In this document: positions 40,173 to 49,902 of the stretch, piece after piece
How the letters are laid out: every line of letters starts with the position of its first letter
Numbering within the stretch: the first letter of the stretch is position 1
NCBI RefSeq assembly: GCF_000372365.1
Contig: NZ_AQUU01000005.1
Span: 83,377-147,376 of the forward strand
DNA from: Aggregatibacter actinomycetemcomitans DSM 8324
GTDB lineage: Bacteria; Pseudomonadota; Gammaproteobacteria; Enterobacterales; Pasteurellaceae
Reading direction: 5' to 3'
Length of the DNA stretch: 64,000 nt
Made by a program: the position numbers and the translations under genes
The notes under the pieces: generated by a model
Database searches by the model: none
The model's input: only the letters and a program-made list of their open reading frames with translations
Told to the model about the DNA's origin: nothing

Positions 40173-41038
40173 TTGACTTCTCCCCGTTTCACCGCCAACG
40201 GCTTAATCAGCAACGACACCAAAATCGTGAAAAAGGCGGAAGTCAGCATGATCGTTAACGCCATCACCGCACTTTGATTCCATTCTTCAAATTCATAAGC
40301 GGACATTTGCATTAAACGCGCCAAGGAATAGGTGCTGCGCGGACCGGCAATACTGTAAAAGGCGAAATCGCCCAGCGCGCCGATAAAAATTAAAATAAAG
40401 GAAACCTGCACGGCACCGAGTGTCAGCGGGAAAATCACATAACGAAACCGCTGCCATGGTGTCGAACCTAAATTTGCCGCCGCATCCAGTAAATCGGTTT
40501 TTAACGAATTTACCGCGCCGCCGATCAAAATTAAGGCAAAAGGAATATTTTTCCACATTTGCAAAATCACCACCCCCCAGCCGAATTCGTCATTTTGTAA
40601 GGTTTTCGGCTCATCCCAGATGCCTAAATAAACAAAGACTTCATTTAAAATGCCGTGATAGGAAATCATATTGACGAACAGGAACGCGGCGACCAATCCC
40701 GGCACTAGCATCGGCGCACGTAAAATAGTGATAATGGTGACTTTTGCCGGCAGTTTTTTACGCAACCACATGGCGATGGGGTAAGCCACGATAATAGAGA
40801 AAATCGCCCCCGACAATGACACTTTCACGGAATAAATATAAGACTTTTGAAACACCGGGCTATTCAATACGGTTTGCCAATATTCCAGGCTGAATCGGCT
40901 TTCCTCGCCCGCCATGCTATATAGACCAAGGCTCTGCGACACAACAATATAGAACGTGGACCCCATTAAAAACAAGATCGTTCCCAAACCACTGCATAAC
41001 AGCAGCCAGGCTTTTAAATCATTTTTGAGATTTTTCAT
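40169..41038 (-). CDS. ABC importer, permease (PotB-like)
   Basis: A 289-residue inner-membrane permease, the partner of the next gene. An N-terminal membrane helix (AWLLCSGLGTILFLMGSTFY) is followed by a periplasmic loop and a five-helix core. The EAA loop reads DAAANLGSTPWQRFRYVIFP near residue 195. Four-base overlaps with both the upstream ATPase gene and the downstream permease gene indicate tight translational coupling. Confidence 0.85.
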   Translation of the reverse strand: MKNLKNDLKAWLLLCSGLGTILFLMGSTFYIVVSQSLGLYSMAGEESRFSLEYWQTVLNSPVFQKSYIYSVKVSLSGAIFSIIVAYPIAMWLRKKLPAKVTIITILRAPMLVPGLVAAFLFVNMISYHGILNEVFVYLGIWDEPKTLQNDEFGWGVVILQMWKNIPFALILIGGAVNSLKTDLLDAAANLGSTPWQRFRYVIFPLTLGAVQVSFILIFIGALGDFAFYSIAGPRSTYSLARLMQMSAYEFEEWNQSAVMALTIMLTSAFFTILVSLLIKPLAVKRGEVK

Positions 41039-42105
41039 TTTATCGACTCCAAGAATTTAATGGCATTACGAGGAACCGTAAACGTCAGCGTATCGCTCAA
41101 ATTCGGGCATTTCGTTAATTGCAAACGTAATTTTTTCTCTTCGCCGTCCCGTTGCACCATGCCCTGCACTTCTGTGATATTGCCCATAAATGCGGTGTTG
41201 GTAATATCTATGGTAATCTGATTTTCTGCCTGCTTATGCGTATCCGGCAACAATTCAATATCTTCCGGACGGAAACAAATATAAATGTGTTCGGATTCAG
41301 GCGGTTTTGCAGAAAAGACCGTGAAATCGCCGAAAATCGATTTGGCGGAATACAGGTTTTCACCGATGGGTTCAACCCGCGCCTCGGCAATGTTGGCAAT
41401 GCCGATGAAATCGGCGACAAAACGATTTTTCGGCTGATGATAAATTTCCTGCGGCGAACCGATTTGCTCAATGGCGCCTTTATTTAACACGATGATTTTA
41501 TCGGACATGGTCAGGGCTTCCGCCTGATCATGGGTCACATAAATACTGGTGAGATGATATTGCTTGGAAAGCTGTTTAATTTCAAAACGCACGCTTTCGC
41601 GTAATTTCGCATCCAGATTAGATAACGGCTCGTCAAACAAAATCACATCCGGGCGGGTCACCATTGCGCGCGCCAGTGCAACCCGTTGTTGCTGACCGCC
41701 GGACAATTCGCTTGGCAATTTCAATTTATGAAAATCCAGATCCATTTGTTTTAGCGCCAAATTCAGCCGTTGCTTTTGTTCTTCGATATCAATTTTACGT
41801 TGCTTTAAACCGTAGCAGATATTGTGGGAAACATTGAGGTGGGGAAAGAGTGCATAAGATTGGAAACACATGGCGGTATTGCGTTTTTCCGGCGGCACCT
41901 CATTGACATTTTTACCGCCGATGAGAATCTCCCCTTCATCGGCAATATGAAAGCCCGCAATCAATTTCAACAATGAGGTTTTGCCACAACCGCTCGGCCC
42001 AAGTAAGGTAACGAACTCCCCTTCTTCTGCGGTAAACGTAATGTTATTCGCCGCATAAAAATCACCGAATTTTTTCGTGATATTTTTCACTTCCAGTTTT
42101 GCCAT
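41035..42105 (-). CDS. ABC importer, ATPase subunit (PotA-like)
   Basis: A 356-residue ATPase that would power the importer encoded downstream. Walker A is LLGPSGCGKTSLLKLIAG near residue 34, the signature LSGGQQQRVALARAM near residue 135, Walker B VILFDEPLSNLDAKLR, and the switch histidine lies in YVTHDQAEALTM. The last 110 residues or so form a TOBE-type regulatory domain, as in PotA and FbpC. It is the first gene of the operon and has a CRP-like site about 100 bases upstream. Confidence 0.9.
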   Translation of the reverse strand: MAKLEVKNITKKFGDFYAANNITFTAEEGEFVTLLGPSGCGKTSLLKLIAGFHIADEGEILIGGKNVNEVPPEKRNTAMCFQSYALFPHLNVSHNICYGLKQRKIDIEEQKQRLNLALKQMDLDFHKLKLPSELSGGQQQRVALARAMVTRPDVILFDEPLSNLDAKLRESVRFEIKQLSKQYHLTSIYVTHDQAEALTMSDKIIVLNKGAIEQIGSPQEIYHQPKNRFVADFIGIANIAEARVEPIGENLYSAKSIFGDFTVFSAKPPESEHIYICFRPEDIELLPDTHKQAENQITIDITNTAFMGNITEVQGMVQRDGEEKKLRLQLTKCPNLSDTLTFTVPRNAIKFLESIK

Positions 42106-42201
42106 TTTGACATCCTTCCAGCTTGGCTTATTGAATTTACTTATGTATTAAATGCTGGCAGGAATTGGGTGTCAATTAAATAGGCAGAAGAATCTTGGAA
42201 T

Positions 42202-42217
42202 CGTGATAGGGATCACA
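42202..42217 (-). promoter_or_regulatory. CRP-like site upstream of the ABC importer operon
   Basis: CGTGATAGGGATCACA differs from the CRP consensus TGTGA-N6-TCACA only in the first base and keeps the six-base spacer. It lies 97-112 bases upstream of the ATPase gene start, a position compatible with activation. Confidence 0.55.
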
Positions 42218-42254
42218 TTATGGAGAGACGGCATGAGAGATTGAAAAGATCAAA

Positions 42255-42315
42255 AAGTGCGGTCGTTTTTTTCAACGTTTCTACTTGAAAAACACCAAGA
42301 AAATTGACCGCACTT
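42255..42315. terminator. Inverted uptake-signal pair between selD and the importer operon
   Basis: Uptake signals at 42255-42263 and 42307-42315, with additional pairing in the 43 bases between them (TTTTTCAACG and a TTGAAAAA segment). It lies 28 bases past the selD stop and is a likely selD terminator. Confidence 0.7.
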
Positions 42316-42342
42316 TAAGTGCGAAAAGTTAAACGATGAGGG

Positions 42343-43422
42343 TTATTTCACTACAATAAATTCTGGCATTCCCTGTCTTTCAATTAATCTGCCGACAGGA
42401 TAAAGCGCCACACCGGCTTTCTGTGCAACGGCAAAGACCTCGCTTTCCGCTTCCGGTTTAACGGCAATGAGCAAACCGCCGGAGGTTTGCGGGTCACACA
42501 ATACGGCTTTTTGCAGATCGGTAATCGGGGCGATTTTGTGTCCGTAGCTGTCGAAGTTACGATTGGTACCGCCCGGGATGCAACCTTGCGCGATGTAATC
42601 ATACACGCCGTCTAAGGTTTTAATGTTGGCAAAATCCACTTCCGCGTTAAGATCGGAGCCTTCACAAATTTCCATTAAATGCCCTAACAAGCCGAAACCT
42701 GTGACATCGGTCATGGCGGTTACGCCGTCAATATTCGAAAATTGGCTTCCCACCAGATTCATTTGGCACATCCATTTAGTTGCCAACCCTTTGTGTTCCG
42801 GTTTTAATTTGCCTTGTTTTTCCGCCGTAGTTAAAACGCCGATGCCCAGCGGTTTGGTTAAATACAGGTTGCAACCGGCTTCTGCGGAGGCGTTTCGTTT
42901 AACTTTTTCCGTATCAATAATGCCGGTCACCGCTAAGCCGAAAATAGGTTCGGGCGAATCAATGGAATGCCCGCCGGCAAGGGCAATGCCCGCTTCTTGA
43001 CAAGCGAAACGACCACCGTCAACAATGCGTTGGGCAACCTCGGCGGGTAATTTAGTAATCGGAAATCCTAATACGGCAATCGCCATTATCGGCTTACCAC
43101 CCATAGCGAAAATGTCACTGATGGCATTGGTTGCCGCAATACGCCCAAAATCGAAAGGATCATCGACAATCGGCATAAAAAAATCTGTTGTGCTGATGAT
43201 CCCGATACCGTTACCAATATCATATACTGCCGCATCATCTTTAGTTTCGTTACCCACCAATAAATTGGGGTCAACAAATTTTTCCATTTTTGAATGCAGA
43301 ATACTCTCTAATACCTTAGGCGAGATTTTACAACCACACCCTGCTCCATGGCTGTATTGCGTCAATCGAATGTTATCCGCAGTGATTTCGTCTTGCACAC
43401 CGTGCACAGCTTGATTTGTCAT
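42343..43422 (-). CDS. selD: SelD, selenide, water dikinase (cysteine form)
   Basis: Makes selenophosphate from selenide and ATP, the selenium donor for selenocysteine and selenouridine. From [19 protein letters not shown] it is about 359 residues; a start ten codons earlier is possible. The N-terminal glycine-rich catalytic loop reads [15 protein letters not shown]. The catalytic position is an ordinary TGT cysteine codon (43336-43338), while H. influenzae SelD uses selenocysteine there. [18 protein letters not shown] and [10 protein letters not shown] are further hallmarks. No selA, selB or tRNA-Sec gene is in the window. Confidence 0.96.
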   Translation of the reverse strand: MTNQAVHGVQDEITADNIRLTQYSHGAGCGCKISPKVLESILHSKMEKFVDPNLLVGNETKDDAAVYDIGNGIGIISTTDFFMPIVDDPFDFGRIAATNAISDIFAMGGKPIMAIAVLGFPITKLPAEVAQRIVDGGRFACQEAGIALAGGHSIDSPEPIFGLAVTGIIDTEKVKRNASAEAGCNLYLTKPLGIGVLTTAEKQGKLKPEHKGLATKWMCQMNLVGSQFSNIDGVTAMTDVTGFGLLGHLMEICEGSDLNAEVDFANIKTLDGVYDYIAQGCIPGGTNRNFDSYGHKIAPITDLQKAVLCDPQTSGGLLIAVKPEAESEVFAVAQKAGVALYPVGRLIERQGMPEFIVVK

Positions 43423-43452
43423 TTTCGCTCCTTTTTTATCAATGAACCACAT

Positions 43453-43963
43453 GATTATAGCCCTCTCGCACTAAGGATTCATTAGTTGAAAGCAATTTCT
43501 TCGCAAAACAAATAAAGGGTATCTACTAGGTGATTTTCTAAAAAAGCTGTTTAGGAAGTGATTTTTAGAATACATTAAAAATATGATTATAGAAACCAAT
43601 CCGCTTTTGGAATTTAAAATATACTCAATGAAAATAAGACATTAGAGCTAAGCACCTCTTTTCTACATACTGAATCTCTTCACCTTCTATTTCCTCATCA
43701 GATAGATATGAATTATATTTCATTTTCACTTCTTCGATTTGCTGTATCTAGTGGAAGACATTAATGTTCCTCTTTAGGTTTATCTACGGAACCAATTACA
43801 TCGAAAAAAGCACCCTACATGTAAGAGAAATTAATCTCAACTATACCAATATGTAAAATATTCCGGTTATTCCCGCGTGAGAAACGTTACGCGGTGGTTC
43901 AGGAATTAATAAAAATACAATTCTTGTAAAATTTAAACTGATACCATTACAATAGACTATGAT
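43453..43963. other. AT-rich gap upstream of selD, mostly empty
   Basis: About 510 bases without an uptake signal and with low GC by eye. Apart from the tiny reading frame at 43625-43723 I see no gene, tRNA, terminator or clear promoter. It marks the left side of the Fic accessory patch. Confidence 0.55.
43625..43723 (-). CDS. Very small reading frame, possible gene remnant
   Basis: Thirty-two codons (MKYNSYLSDEEIEGEEIQYV...). The same frame is open for a few more codons upstream, and the composition is acidic and protein-like rather than random. There is no good ribosome-binding site. It could be the tail of a decayed gene in this accessory patch. I do not recognise it. Confidence 0.25.
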   Translation of the reverse strand: MKYNSYLSDEEIEGEEIQYVEKRCLALMSYFH

Positions 43964-44812
43964 TCAAATTTTATATAATTTTTCCTGCTCTTTAACAAGG
44001 GTAAGTTCATGCTTTTTTTCGCTAACCTCCTTTTGTTTAGCTAGCTGGTAGGCAAGTTTAGGATAATCCTTTTGCCACTGTGGATAAACTATCTGTAATT
44101 CACGTTCTATTGAACGTTGCACCGTTTCTTTTACTAATCTGGTGATAGACTGGTAATTCCCATTATCGGCTTTCGCTAATGCGTTGTAATAAGCTTCCCT
44201 GTCTGTCGGCTCAATAATGGCGATACTGTATCCTACACTCATCAGTTCGAGATTCATAATTAATCTACCGGTGCGTCCGTTGCCGTCAACAAACGGATGA
44301 ATTTTTACAAAATCTGCGTGTAATTCGGCAATTCGGTCTATATCTGGTTGTCCGTTATCTTTTGCCTGTTGATTTTTTATAATCAGATTTTCCATCGCAC
44401 TTTGTAATAAATAAGGCTGTGGTGGAATATGCTCAGCACCCTGAATGGCTACCGGTACAGTGCGGTATTTTCCAGCATAGATTTCTTTTTCAGAACCTTT
44501 CAGTAATAATGCATTAAATTCTTTGATATGTCGTTCTGATAAAGATTCCTGTATTTTGACTATATCCAATAGGTAATTAATAGCCTCCCGGTGGTTGATT
44601 ATATCCAGGTGATCTCTAAACGGTTTCCCCTTGGCCGTAATCCCGCTTTCCAATAATACCCGGGTTTCCATTAAGGTGAGCTGATTACCTTCAATAGCAT
44701 TGGAAGCTTGGTTATAACGTAGCATAAAATCATCTTGTAAGGATTTTGCTGTAATGAGGTCAAGCGGACGCTTTGAATCCAATACTTTCTTTAGTTCGTC
44801 TAAGATATTCAT
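43964..44812 (-). CDS. Fic family protein (probable AMP transferase) with N-terminal inhibitory motif
   Basis: A 282-residue Fic-domain protein. The complete catalytic motif HPFVDGNGRTGR lies at residues 172-183, so enzymatic activity is plausible; Fic enzymes usually transfer AMP from ATP to a target hydroxyl. Near the N-terminus, SNAIEG (Ser37 to Gly42) fits the class II autoinhibitory helix (S/T)xxxE(G/N), whose glutamate blocks ATP binding, so the protein probably restrains itself. The target is unknown. It sits in an AT-rich patch without exact uptake signals, beside broken genes, which suggests acquisition. A near-signal CAGTGCGGT at about 44458 is not a match. Confidence 0.88.
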   Translation of the reverse strand: MNILDELKKVLDSKRPLDLITAKSLQDDFMLRYNQASNAIEGNQLTLMETRVLLESGITAKGKPFRDHLDIINHREAINYLLDIVKIQESLSERHIKEFNALLLKGSEKEIYAGKYRTVPVAIQGAEHIPPQPYLLQSAMENLIIKNQQAKDNGQPDIDRIAELHADFVKIHPFVDGNGRTGRLIMNLELMSVGYSIAIIEPTDREAYYNALAKADNGNYQSITRLVKETVQRSIERELQIVYPQWQKDYPKLAYQLAKQKEVSEKKHELTLVKEQEKLYKI

Positions 44813-44878
44813 ATTTACTCCATCATACTAAAACATAATTATGTTTTTATGCATTTATTTATAAAATCCCTTTCTCTG

Positions 44879-45102
44879 TTAAACCTCGGGCGGGTACTCA
44901 TTAAAGTACTCTTTTAGATTAATATCGTTTAATAACACATATTTTTGGGCTGCTTTATAAACATAACAGAGCTCATGATAGTTGTACGTTATTTGGCAAC
45001 CGTCACCTCTTCTTTTGTTTAGCTGTGGCATAGCTGTTTTTGCAATCGTTCCCGTAAATAACCCGGATTGTCTGATTAATGACCCTGTGTTAGTTTACTC
45101 AT
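44879..45102 (-). pseudogene. Small gene upstream of fic, apparently frameshifted
   Basis: ATG at 45102 opens MSKLTQG and then meets a stop. One frame over, the sequence stays open to 44879 (SLIRQSGLFTGTIAKTA, then a basic KRR and a Tyr-rich tail ending in EYFNEYPPEV). Adding one G to the GGG run near the seventh codon would join both parts into about 74 residues. The composition resembles a small DNA-binding or antitoxin-like protein, but I recognise no family. It reads in the same direction as fic and ends 66 bases before it. Confidence 0.45.
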
Positions 45103-45280
45103 ACTTGTTCTCTTAGCGCGGTAAAATTTTATTAGTGATTTGATTAGTCTCTGATTTTATTTCGCATAAAGTTGTTACACAAATTTATTTTTTAGTATAG
45201 GTATGTTTTTATGTGTTGATCGCCATTACTGCCGTTTTTCAGTATGATGGTGACGACTGAATTTTAAAAAGAAAATAACT

Positions 45281-45442
45281 ATGAGCATAACAACACAGGA
45301 AACCTATCGTAAGGAAGGCCATTTGCCGCAAAAAGTGACACTTTCAGAAGAAGTTGTATTTTTCACTAAAATTGACAATGGCGAAATTAAAGTAAAATCC
45401 AATGATGAGGTCTTAGCCAACCTGAAAAAGATTATTGGTTAA
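45281..45442 (+). CDS. Small hypothetical protein, 53 residues
   Basis: MSITTQETYRKEGHLPQKV followed by an acidic/basic tail ending NLKKIIG. Codon-like composition is good and the start has AAGAAA rather than a true Shine-Dalgarno sequence. Size and charge would fit an antitoxin-type protein, but there is no toxin beside it and I do not recognise it. Its last 30 bases overlap the end of the antirepressor fragment on the other strand. Confidence 0.4.
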   Translation: MSITTQETYRKEGHLPQKVTLSEEVVFFTKIDNGEIKVKSNDEVLANLKKIIG

Positions 45443-45655
45443 CAAGGCAAATTCCTTAGGCGTTTTTTCAATATCCGATTCTTTCCAATAGTCCGTTAGT
45501 TTATTACGGGTTTTCAAGACGCTCCAATATTTCTTCGGGGTTGGGCTGTCTGTTAAGATGCCAACCACATCTACAATCGAAAAATACCATTGTTCCTGTT
45601 CTTCGTCCCAATGGGAGCGCACCTGTTTTTGTTCAAGAAGCTGAATATTATCCAT
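45413..45655 (-). pseudogene. Remnant of a BRO-N/antirepressor-type protein with internal deletion
   Basis: Eighty residues remain. The first 48 or so (MDNIQLLEQKQVRSHWDEEQ ... FSIVDVVGILTDSPTPKKYW) match the start of the widespread BRO-N/phage antirepressor-like family. They are fused directly to KLTDYWKESDIEKTPKEFAL, which resembles a segment that in full-length relatives lies about 100 residues further on. The C-terminal part is absent. Internal deletion plus truncation means it is most likely non-functional. Such genes typically come from prophages. The start has GAGTGAATA upstream. Confidence 0.55.
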
Positions 45656-45780
45656 ATTTATTCACTCCAATTATTCACTGGATAAATATACACATAAAAA
45701 ACATGAAAACTATACTGTATAAGCCAGATTTGGAATGGTGATCGCAAAATTTTATTTCCGAAAGGTGAATAACCGCATAA

Positions 45781-45810
45781 AAAAGTGCGGTGAAAAATCA
45801 CCGCACTTTT
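45781..45810. terminator. Inverted uptake-signal terminator after pntB
   Basis: Uptake signals at 45783-45791 and 45800-45808 with arms extended to AAAAGTGCGGTGA and TCACCGCACTTTT, ending about 26 bases past the pntB stop on the minus strand. Confidence 0.85.
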
Positions 45811-45835
45811 TACCTTTATATTGCAATGTAAAAAA

Positions 45836-47260
45836 TTACAACGCTTTTAAAATGTCATCCACACTCTCTTTGGCATCACCAAACAGCATTTGCGTGTTTT
45901 CTTTAAAGAAGAGAGGATTTTGTACGCCCGCGTAACCGGTATTCATGGAACGTTTGAATACTACTATGTTAGCGGCTTTCCAGACTTCTAACACCGGCAT
46001 GCCGGCGATTGGGCTGTGTGGATCGTCCATTGCCGCCGGGTTGACGGTGTCGTTAGCGCCGATAACCAAGACGGTATCGGTATCGGCGAAATCATCATTG
46101 ATTTCATCCATTTCCAATACGATATCGTAAGGCACTTTCGCTTCCGCCAATAATACGTTCATGTGGCCAGGCAAACGTCCGGCAACCGGGTGGATACCGA
46201 AACGCACGTTGATGCCACGTTCACGTAATTTTTGCGTAATTTCCGCTACCGGATATTGGGCTTGTGCAACTGCCATGCCATATCCCGGAGTGATAATCAC
46301 AGAGCCGGAATTTTTCAATAATTCCGCCACTTCTTCTGCGCTGGTTTCACGGTGTTCACCTTGTTCCGTATCGGAAGAAACCTGTACATCATTCCCAAAA
46401 CCGCCGGCAATAACGCTGATGAAGGAGCGGTTCATGGCTTTACACATGATATAGGAAAGGATCGCACCGGAAGAACCCACGAGTGCACCGGTGACGATCA
46501 ACAGGTCATTGCTCAGCATGAAACCTGCCGCCGCAGCCGCCCAACCGGAATAGGAGTTCAACATGGAAACCACCACCGGCATATCCGCACCGCCAATGGA
46601 TGCCACCAAGTGCCAGCCGAAAGCAAGGGCAATAACGGTCATGACTAACAACGGGAAGATGTTGTACGGATTGTTCAGAAACGCCGCCATCAATAAAGCG
46701 GAAACCACAAGCGCCGCTAAATTTAATTTATGGCGATGCGGCAACATTAAGGCTTTGGAATTGATTTTTCCACTTAATTTGCCGAATGCCACTACAGAAC
46801 CGGTGAAGGTTACCGCACCGATGAAAATACCGAGGAACACTTCCACATTATGAACGCTCGTAAGGGCGGCTTGCTCAGCCAAAAATTTAGCTTGTTCTAC
46901 ATCGTTTAAGCCATTCGGCATGGTTGGAATATCATGCAAACCGTAGCTGTTGTAGCCAACCAATACAGCGGCCAAACCGACGAAGCTGTGTAAGATCGCA
47001 ACCAATTCCGGCATTTCGGTCATTTCCACTTTTAATGCACGTTGAATACCGATAACACCGCCGATTACCATCGCGATAATGATCCACAAGGTGCCTTCGG
47101 ATTTTGGTCCGAAAATGGTAGCGATGAGCGCAATGCCCATGCCGATAATACCGTACCAGCAACCTGCTTTGGCGGTTTCATGTTTGGAAAGACCAGCTAA
47201 GCTCATGATAAAGAGCAACGCTGCCACAATATATGCAGCTTGTACTAAACCTTCTGACAT
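45836..47260 (-). CDS. pntB: PntB, NAD(P) transhydrogenase beta subunit
   Basis: With PntA, couples proton entry to reduction of NADP+ by NADH. From [19 protein letters not shown] it has 474 residues. The first 270 or so hold about nine membrane segments, and the C-terminal NADP-binding domain III includes [16 protein letters not shown], the GMNVLL-like [15 protein letters not shown], and [16 protein letters not shown]. The start has AAGGAG upstream; an in-frame extension of 20 residues into pntA is rejected. It follows pntA after 10 bases. Confidence 0.96.
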   Translation of the reverse strand: MSEGLVQAAYIVAALLFIMSLAGLSKHETAKAGCWYGIIGMGIALIATIFGPKSEGTLWIIIAMVIGGVIGIQRALKVEMTEMPELVAILHSFVGLAAVLVGYNSYGLHDIPTMPNGLNDVEQAKFLAEQAALTSVHNVEVFLGIFIGAVTFTGSVVAFGKLSGKINSKALMLPHRHKLNLAALVVSALLMAAFLNNPYNIFPLLVMTVIALAFGWHLVASIGGADMPVVVSMLNSYSGWAAAAAGFMLSNDLLIVTGALVGSSGAILSYIMCKAMNRSFISVIAGGFGNDVQVSSDTEQGEHRETSAEEVAELLKNSGSVIITPGYGMAVAQAQYPVAEITQKLRERGINVRFGIHPVAGRLPGHMNVLLAEAKVPYDIVLEMDEINDDFADTDTVLVIGANDTVNPAAMDDPHSPIAGMPVLEVWKAANIVVFKRSMNTGYAGVQNPLFFKENTQMLFGDAKESVDDILKAL

Positions 47261-47270
47261 CGTTTTCTCC

Positions 47271-48806
47271 TTAGCCCTTTCTAAACATAGAAAGCATACG
47301 TTGGGTGACACGGAAGCCACCGAAAATGTTGATGCTTGCCACTAAAATCGCAATAAACGCCAACATGCTGATAAAAAGATTACCTTGTGAAATTTGCAAT
47401 AACGCTCCTACAATAATAATCCCCGAAATGGCGTTGGTGACTGCCATTAACGGCGTATGTAACGCATGGCTGACGTTCCAGACCACATAATAACCCACGA
47501 CACAAGCCAATACGAAAACGGTTAAATGTGATAAAAAAGCGGCCGGTGCAACAGATGTAAGCCACAGGAAAAGAATACCGACTCCTACCATAATGCCGTA
47601 TTTCTTACGCGGATCTACCGGTTTTTCATCTTCTTTTTTGACCGCACTTGTTGCCGCTTTTGCTTGCTGCGGCTGAGCGGAAACCTGAATCGGTGGTGCC
47701 GGCCAAGTAATTTCACCGTCACGAATCACAGTCACGCCACGCAATACTACATCATCAAAATTGATGTCAATTTGACCGTCTTTGTTTTTACAAAGTAATT
47801 TCAATAAATTAACAAGGTTGGTGCCGTAAAGCTGTGAAGATTGGGTTGGTAAACGGCTTGGCAAATCAGTGTAACCGATGATTTTCACTTGGTTGTCGGT
47901 AACCACCACTTCGCCTGCTTTGCTGAGTTCACAGTTACCGCCGGTGGCTGCTGCCAAATCCACGATTACGCTACCCGGTTTCATGGATGCCACCATTTCT
48001 TTGGTGATCAAGCGTGGCGCCGGTTTGCCCGGAATTAACGCGGTGGTAATAATAATATCCACTTCTTTCGCTTGTTCGGCGTAAAGTTCTAACGCGCGAC
48101 GATTGAACTCATCGGACATCACTTTCGCATAACCGTCGCCGCTGCCGCCTTCTTCTTTGAAATCAATTTCAAGGAAGCTGGCACCCATACTTTCAACCTG
48201 TTCTTTCACTTCCGGACGGGAGTCAAAAGCACGCACAATGGCGCCGAGGCTGTTTGCCGCACCAATCGCCGCAAGACCCGCAACGCCTGCACCAATCACC
48301 AACACTTTCGCTGGCGGTACTTTACCTGCAGCAGTAATTTGTCCGGTGAAGAAGCTGCCGAATTCATGAGCGGCTTCCACTACCGCACGGTAACCCGCAA
48401 TATTCGCCATGGAGCTTAACGCATCAAGCGCTTGTGCCCGTGAAATACGCGGCACGGCATCCATGGCCAACACATTGATCTTTTTCGCGGAGAGTTTTTC
48501 CATTAATGGCGGATTTTGCGCAGGCCAAATAAAGCTGACCAAAGTCGCACCTTCCTTCATTAAGGTAATTTCATCGTCGGTCGGCGCGTTAACTTTAAAA
48601 ATTATGTCTGCATCCCAAACCTGCGCAGTATCACCGATTTTCGCGCCGGCTACCGCAAATGCCTGATCCTCAAAGCTTGCTTTAAAACCCGCATCATGTT
48701 CAACAATCACCTCAAAGCCAAGCTTCAAAATTTGCTGAACCGTCTTCGGTGTTGCCGCCACGCGACTTTCATTATCAAGTAGTTCTCTAGGTACACCAAT
48801 TAACAT
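47271..48806 (-). CDS. pntA: PntA, NAD(P) transhydrogenase alpha subunit
   Basis: The NAD-binding subunit. From [20 protein letters not shown] it has 511 residues (E. coli 510). Domain I is alanine-dehydrogenase-like, with the Rossmann motif [21 protein letters not shown] near residue 165 and the RQD-loop region. The C-terminus carries about four membrane segments, followed by the short [11 protein letters not shown] end. An uptake signal near 47640 lies in the linker between the soluble and membrane parts. It is divergent from sfsA. Confidence 0.96.
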   Translation of the reverse strand: MLIGVPRELLDNESRVAATPKTVQQILKLGFEVIVEHDAGFKASFEDQAFAVAGAKIGDTAQVWDADIIFKVNAPTDDEITLMKEGATLVSFIWPAQNPPLMEKLSAKKINVLAMDAVPRISRAQALDALSSMANIAGYRAVVEAAHEFGSFFTGQITAAGKVPPAKVLVIGAGVAGLAAIGAANSLGAIVRAFDSRPEVKEQVESMGASFLEIDFKEEGGSGDGYAKVMSDEFNRRALELYAEQAKEVDIIITTALIPGKPAPRLITKEMVASMKPGSVIVDLAAATGGNCELSKAGEVVVTDNQVKIIGYTDLPSRLPTQSSQLYGTNLVNLLKLLCKNKDGQIDINFDDVVLRGVTVIRDGEITWPAPPIQVSAQPQQAKAATSAVKKEDEKPVDPRKKYGIMVGVGILFLWLTSVAPAAFLSHLTVFVLACVVGYYVVWNVSHALHTPLMAVTNAISGIIIVGALLQISQGNLFISMLAFIAILVASINIFGGFRVTQRMLSMFRKG

Positions 48807-49100
48807 AATGATTCCCTTTGATTGATTAATAATCTGGGTAAAATTACCCACCCCAAGTGACTATTCTAAAACAGCCAAACTGTAACTAACTCTATCATTG
48901 ATGAGGAAAAAGTAAAAAAATTTTTTCAGCTTTTTCTTTGATATGTAATCCCTATTACAATACTTCATTTATGCAAAAAAATTAGAAATTCACTACTAAC
49001 TTTGCTATTTTAGCGCACTAATCGTTTTCCACTATTTAACTTTGGCGTGCTAAAAACACTTAAAAAATCAACCGCACTTTATTGTTCAAAGGTCAACACT

Positions 49101-49826
49101 ATGCAATTACCATCTCTCCAATCCGCAACCTTAATTCGTCGTTACAAACGTTTTCTCGCGGATGTACAACTACCGAGCGGTGACATCACTACCTTGCACT
49201 GCGCTAATACCGGTGCCATGATCGGTTGCGGTTCGCAAGGCGACACCCTGTGGTATTCCACCTCCGACAGCACCACGCGCAAATACCCGAGCTCCTGGGA
49301 ACTGACCCAATTGGCAAACGGTCACTTAGTTTGTATCAATACCCATCGATCCAATCAACTCACCTTTGATGCATTACAAAAAAAGCAAATTATTGAACTT
49401 GCCATGTATGACAAAATCTACCCCGAAGTGAAATACGGCGAAGAGAACAGTCGTATTGATTTCTTGCTGAAAGGCAAAGATCTGCCTGATTGCTATGTAG
49501 AAGTGAAGTCCATCACTTATGTAGATAACGACAAAAAGCTCGGTATGTTTCCCGACGCGGTGACCACGCGCGGTCAAAAACATTTACGTGAATTGATCAG
49601 CATGAAAAAACAAGGACATCGTGCAGTGATTTTCTTCTGTGGGCTACATGATGGTTTTGATCATTTCCAAATCGCCAAACACATTGATACCAAATATGAC
49701 GAATTACTTCATCAGGCACTGAAAGAAGGTGTGGAAGCCTATGCTTATGCCGCTGAGTTTGAAAAAACACAAGGCATTCCCACCGCACTTAATTTAACTA
49801 AAGTGACGCCGTTTAAAGCGGGTTAA
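49101..49826 (+). CDS. sfsA: SfsA, sugar fermentation stimulation protein
   Basis: A 241-residue protein from [20 protein letters not shown]. SfsA has an OB-like N-terminus and a nuclease-like C-domain; the latter shows [20 protein letters not shown], a PD-(D/E)xK-like core. It was named for an effect on maltose fermentation in E. coli, and its molecular activity is not settled. AAAGG stands before the ATG at 49101; an earlier in-frame start (49047) would run through an uptake signal and is rejected. A second uptake signal lies near the 3' end (about 49782-49790). Confidence 0.92.
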   Translation: MQLPSLQSATLIRRYKRFLADVQLPSGDITTLHCANTGAMIGCGSQGDTLWYSTSDSTTRKYPSSWELTQLANGHLVCINTHRSNQLTFDALQKKQIIELAMYDKIYPEVKYGEENSRIDFLLKGKDLPDCYVEVKSITYVDNDKKLGMFPDAVTTRGQKHLRELISMKKQGHRAVIFFCGLHDGFDHFQIAKHIDTKYDELLHQALKEGVEAYAYAAEFEKTQGIPTALNLTKVTPFKAG

Positions 49827-49845
49827 GTTTGAATCGCCATTTATT

Positions 49846-49898
49846 TGATAATTATTTTCATTAAGGTGCTTGACTTCATATTTGAGAACAATTATCAT
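49846..49898 (+). promoter_or_regulatory. Promoter with two Fur-like boxes, sfsA-tyrS gap
   Basis: TTGACT (49870-49875) and TATCAT (49893-49898) form a promoter with a 17-base spacer. TGATAATTATTTTCA (49846-49860) matches the 7-1-7 Fur motif at 13 of 14 positions and lies just upstream. TGAGAACAATTATCA (49883-49897) matches at 12 of 14 and covers the -10. Iron-loaded Fur should repress it. Confidence 0.7.
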
Positions 49899-49902
49899 TT
49901 AG

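Noticed and set aside
43336..43338. Selenocysteine codon in selD
   Set aside because: The codon is TGT, so no selenocysteine is involved here.
47260..47320. Longer pntB reading overlapping pntA
   Set aside because: A Shine-Dalgarno sequence and the family N-terminus both support the ATG at 47260.
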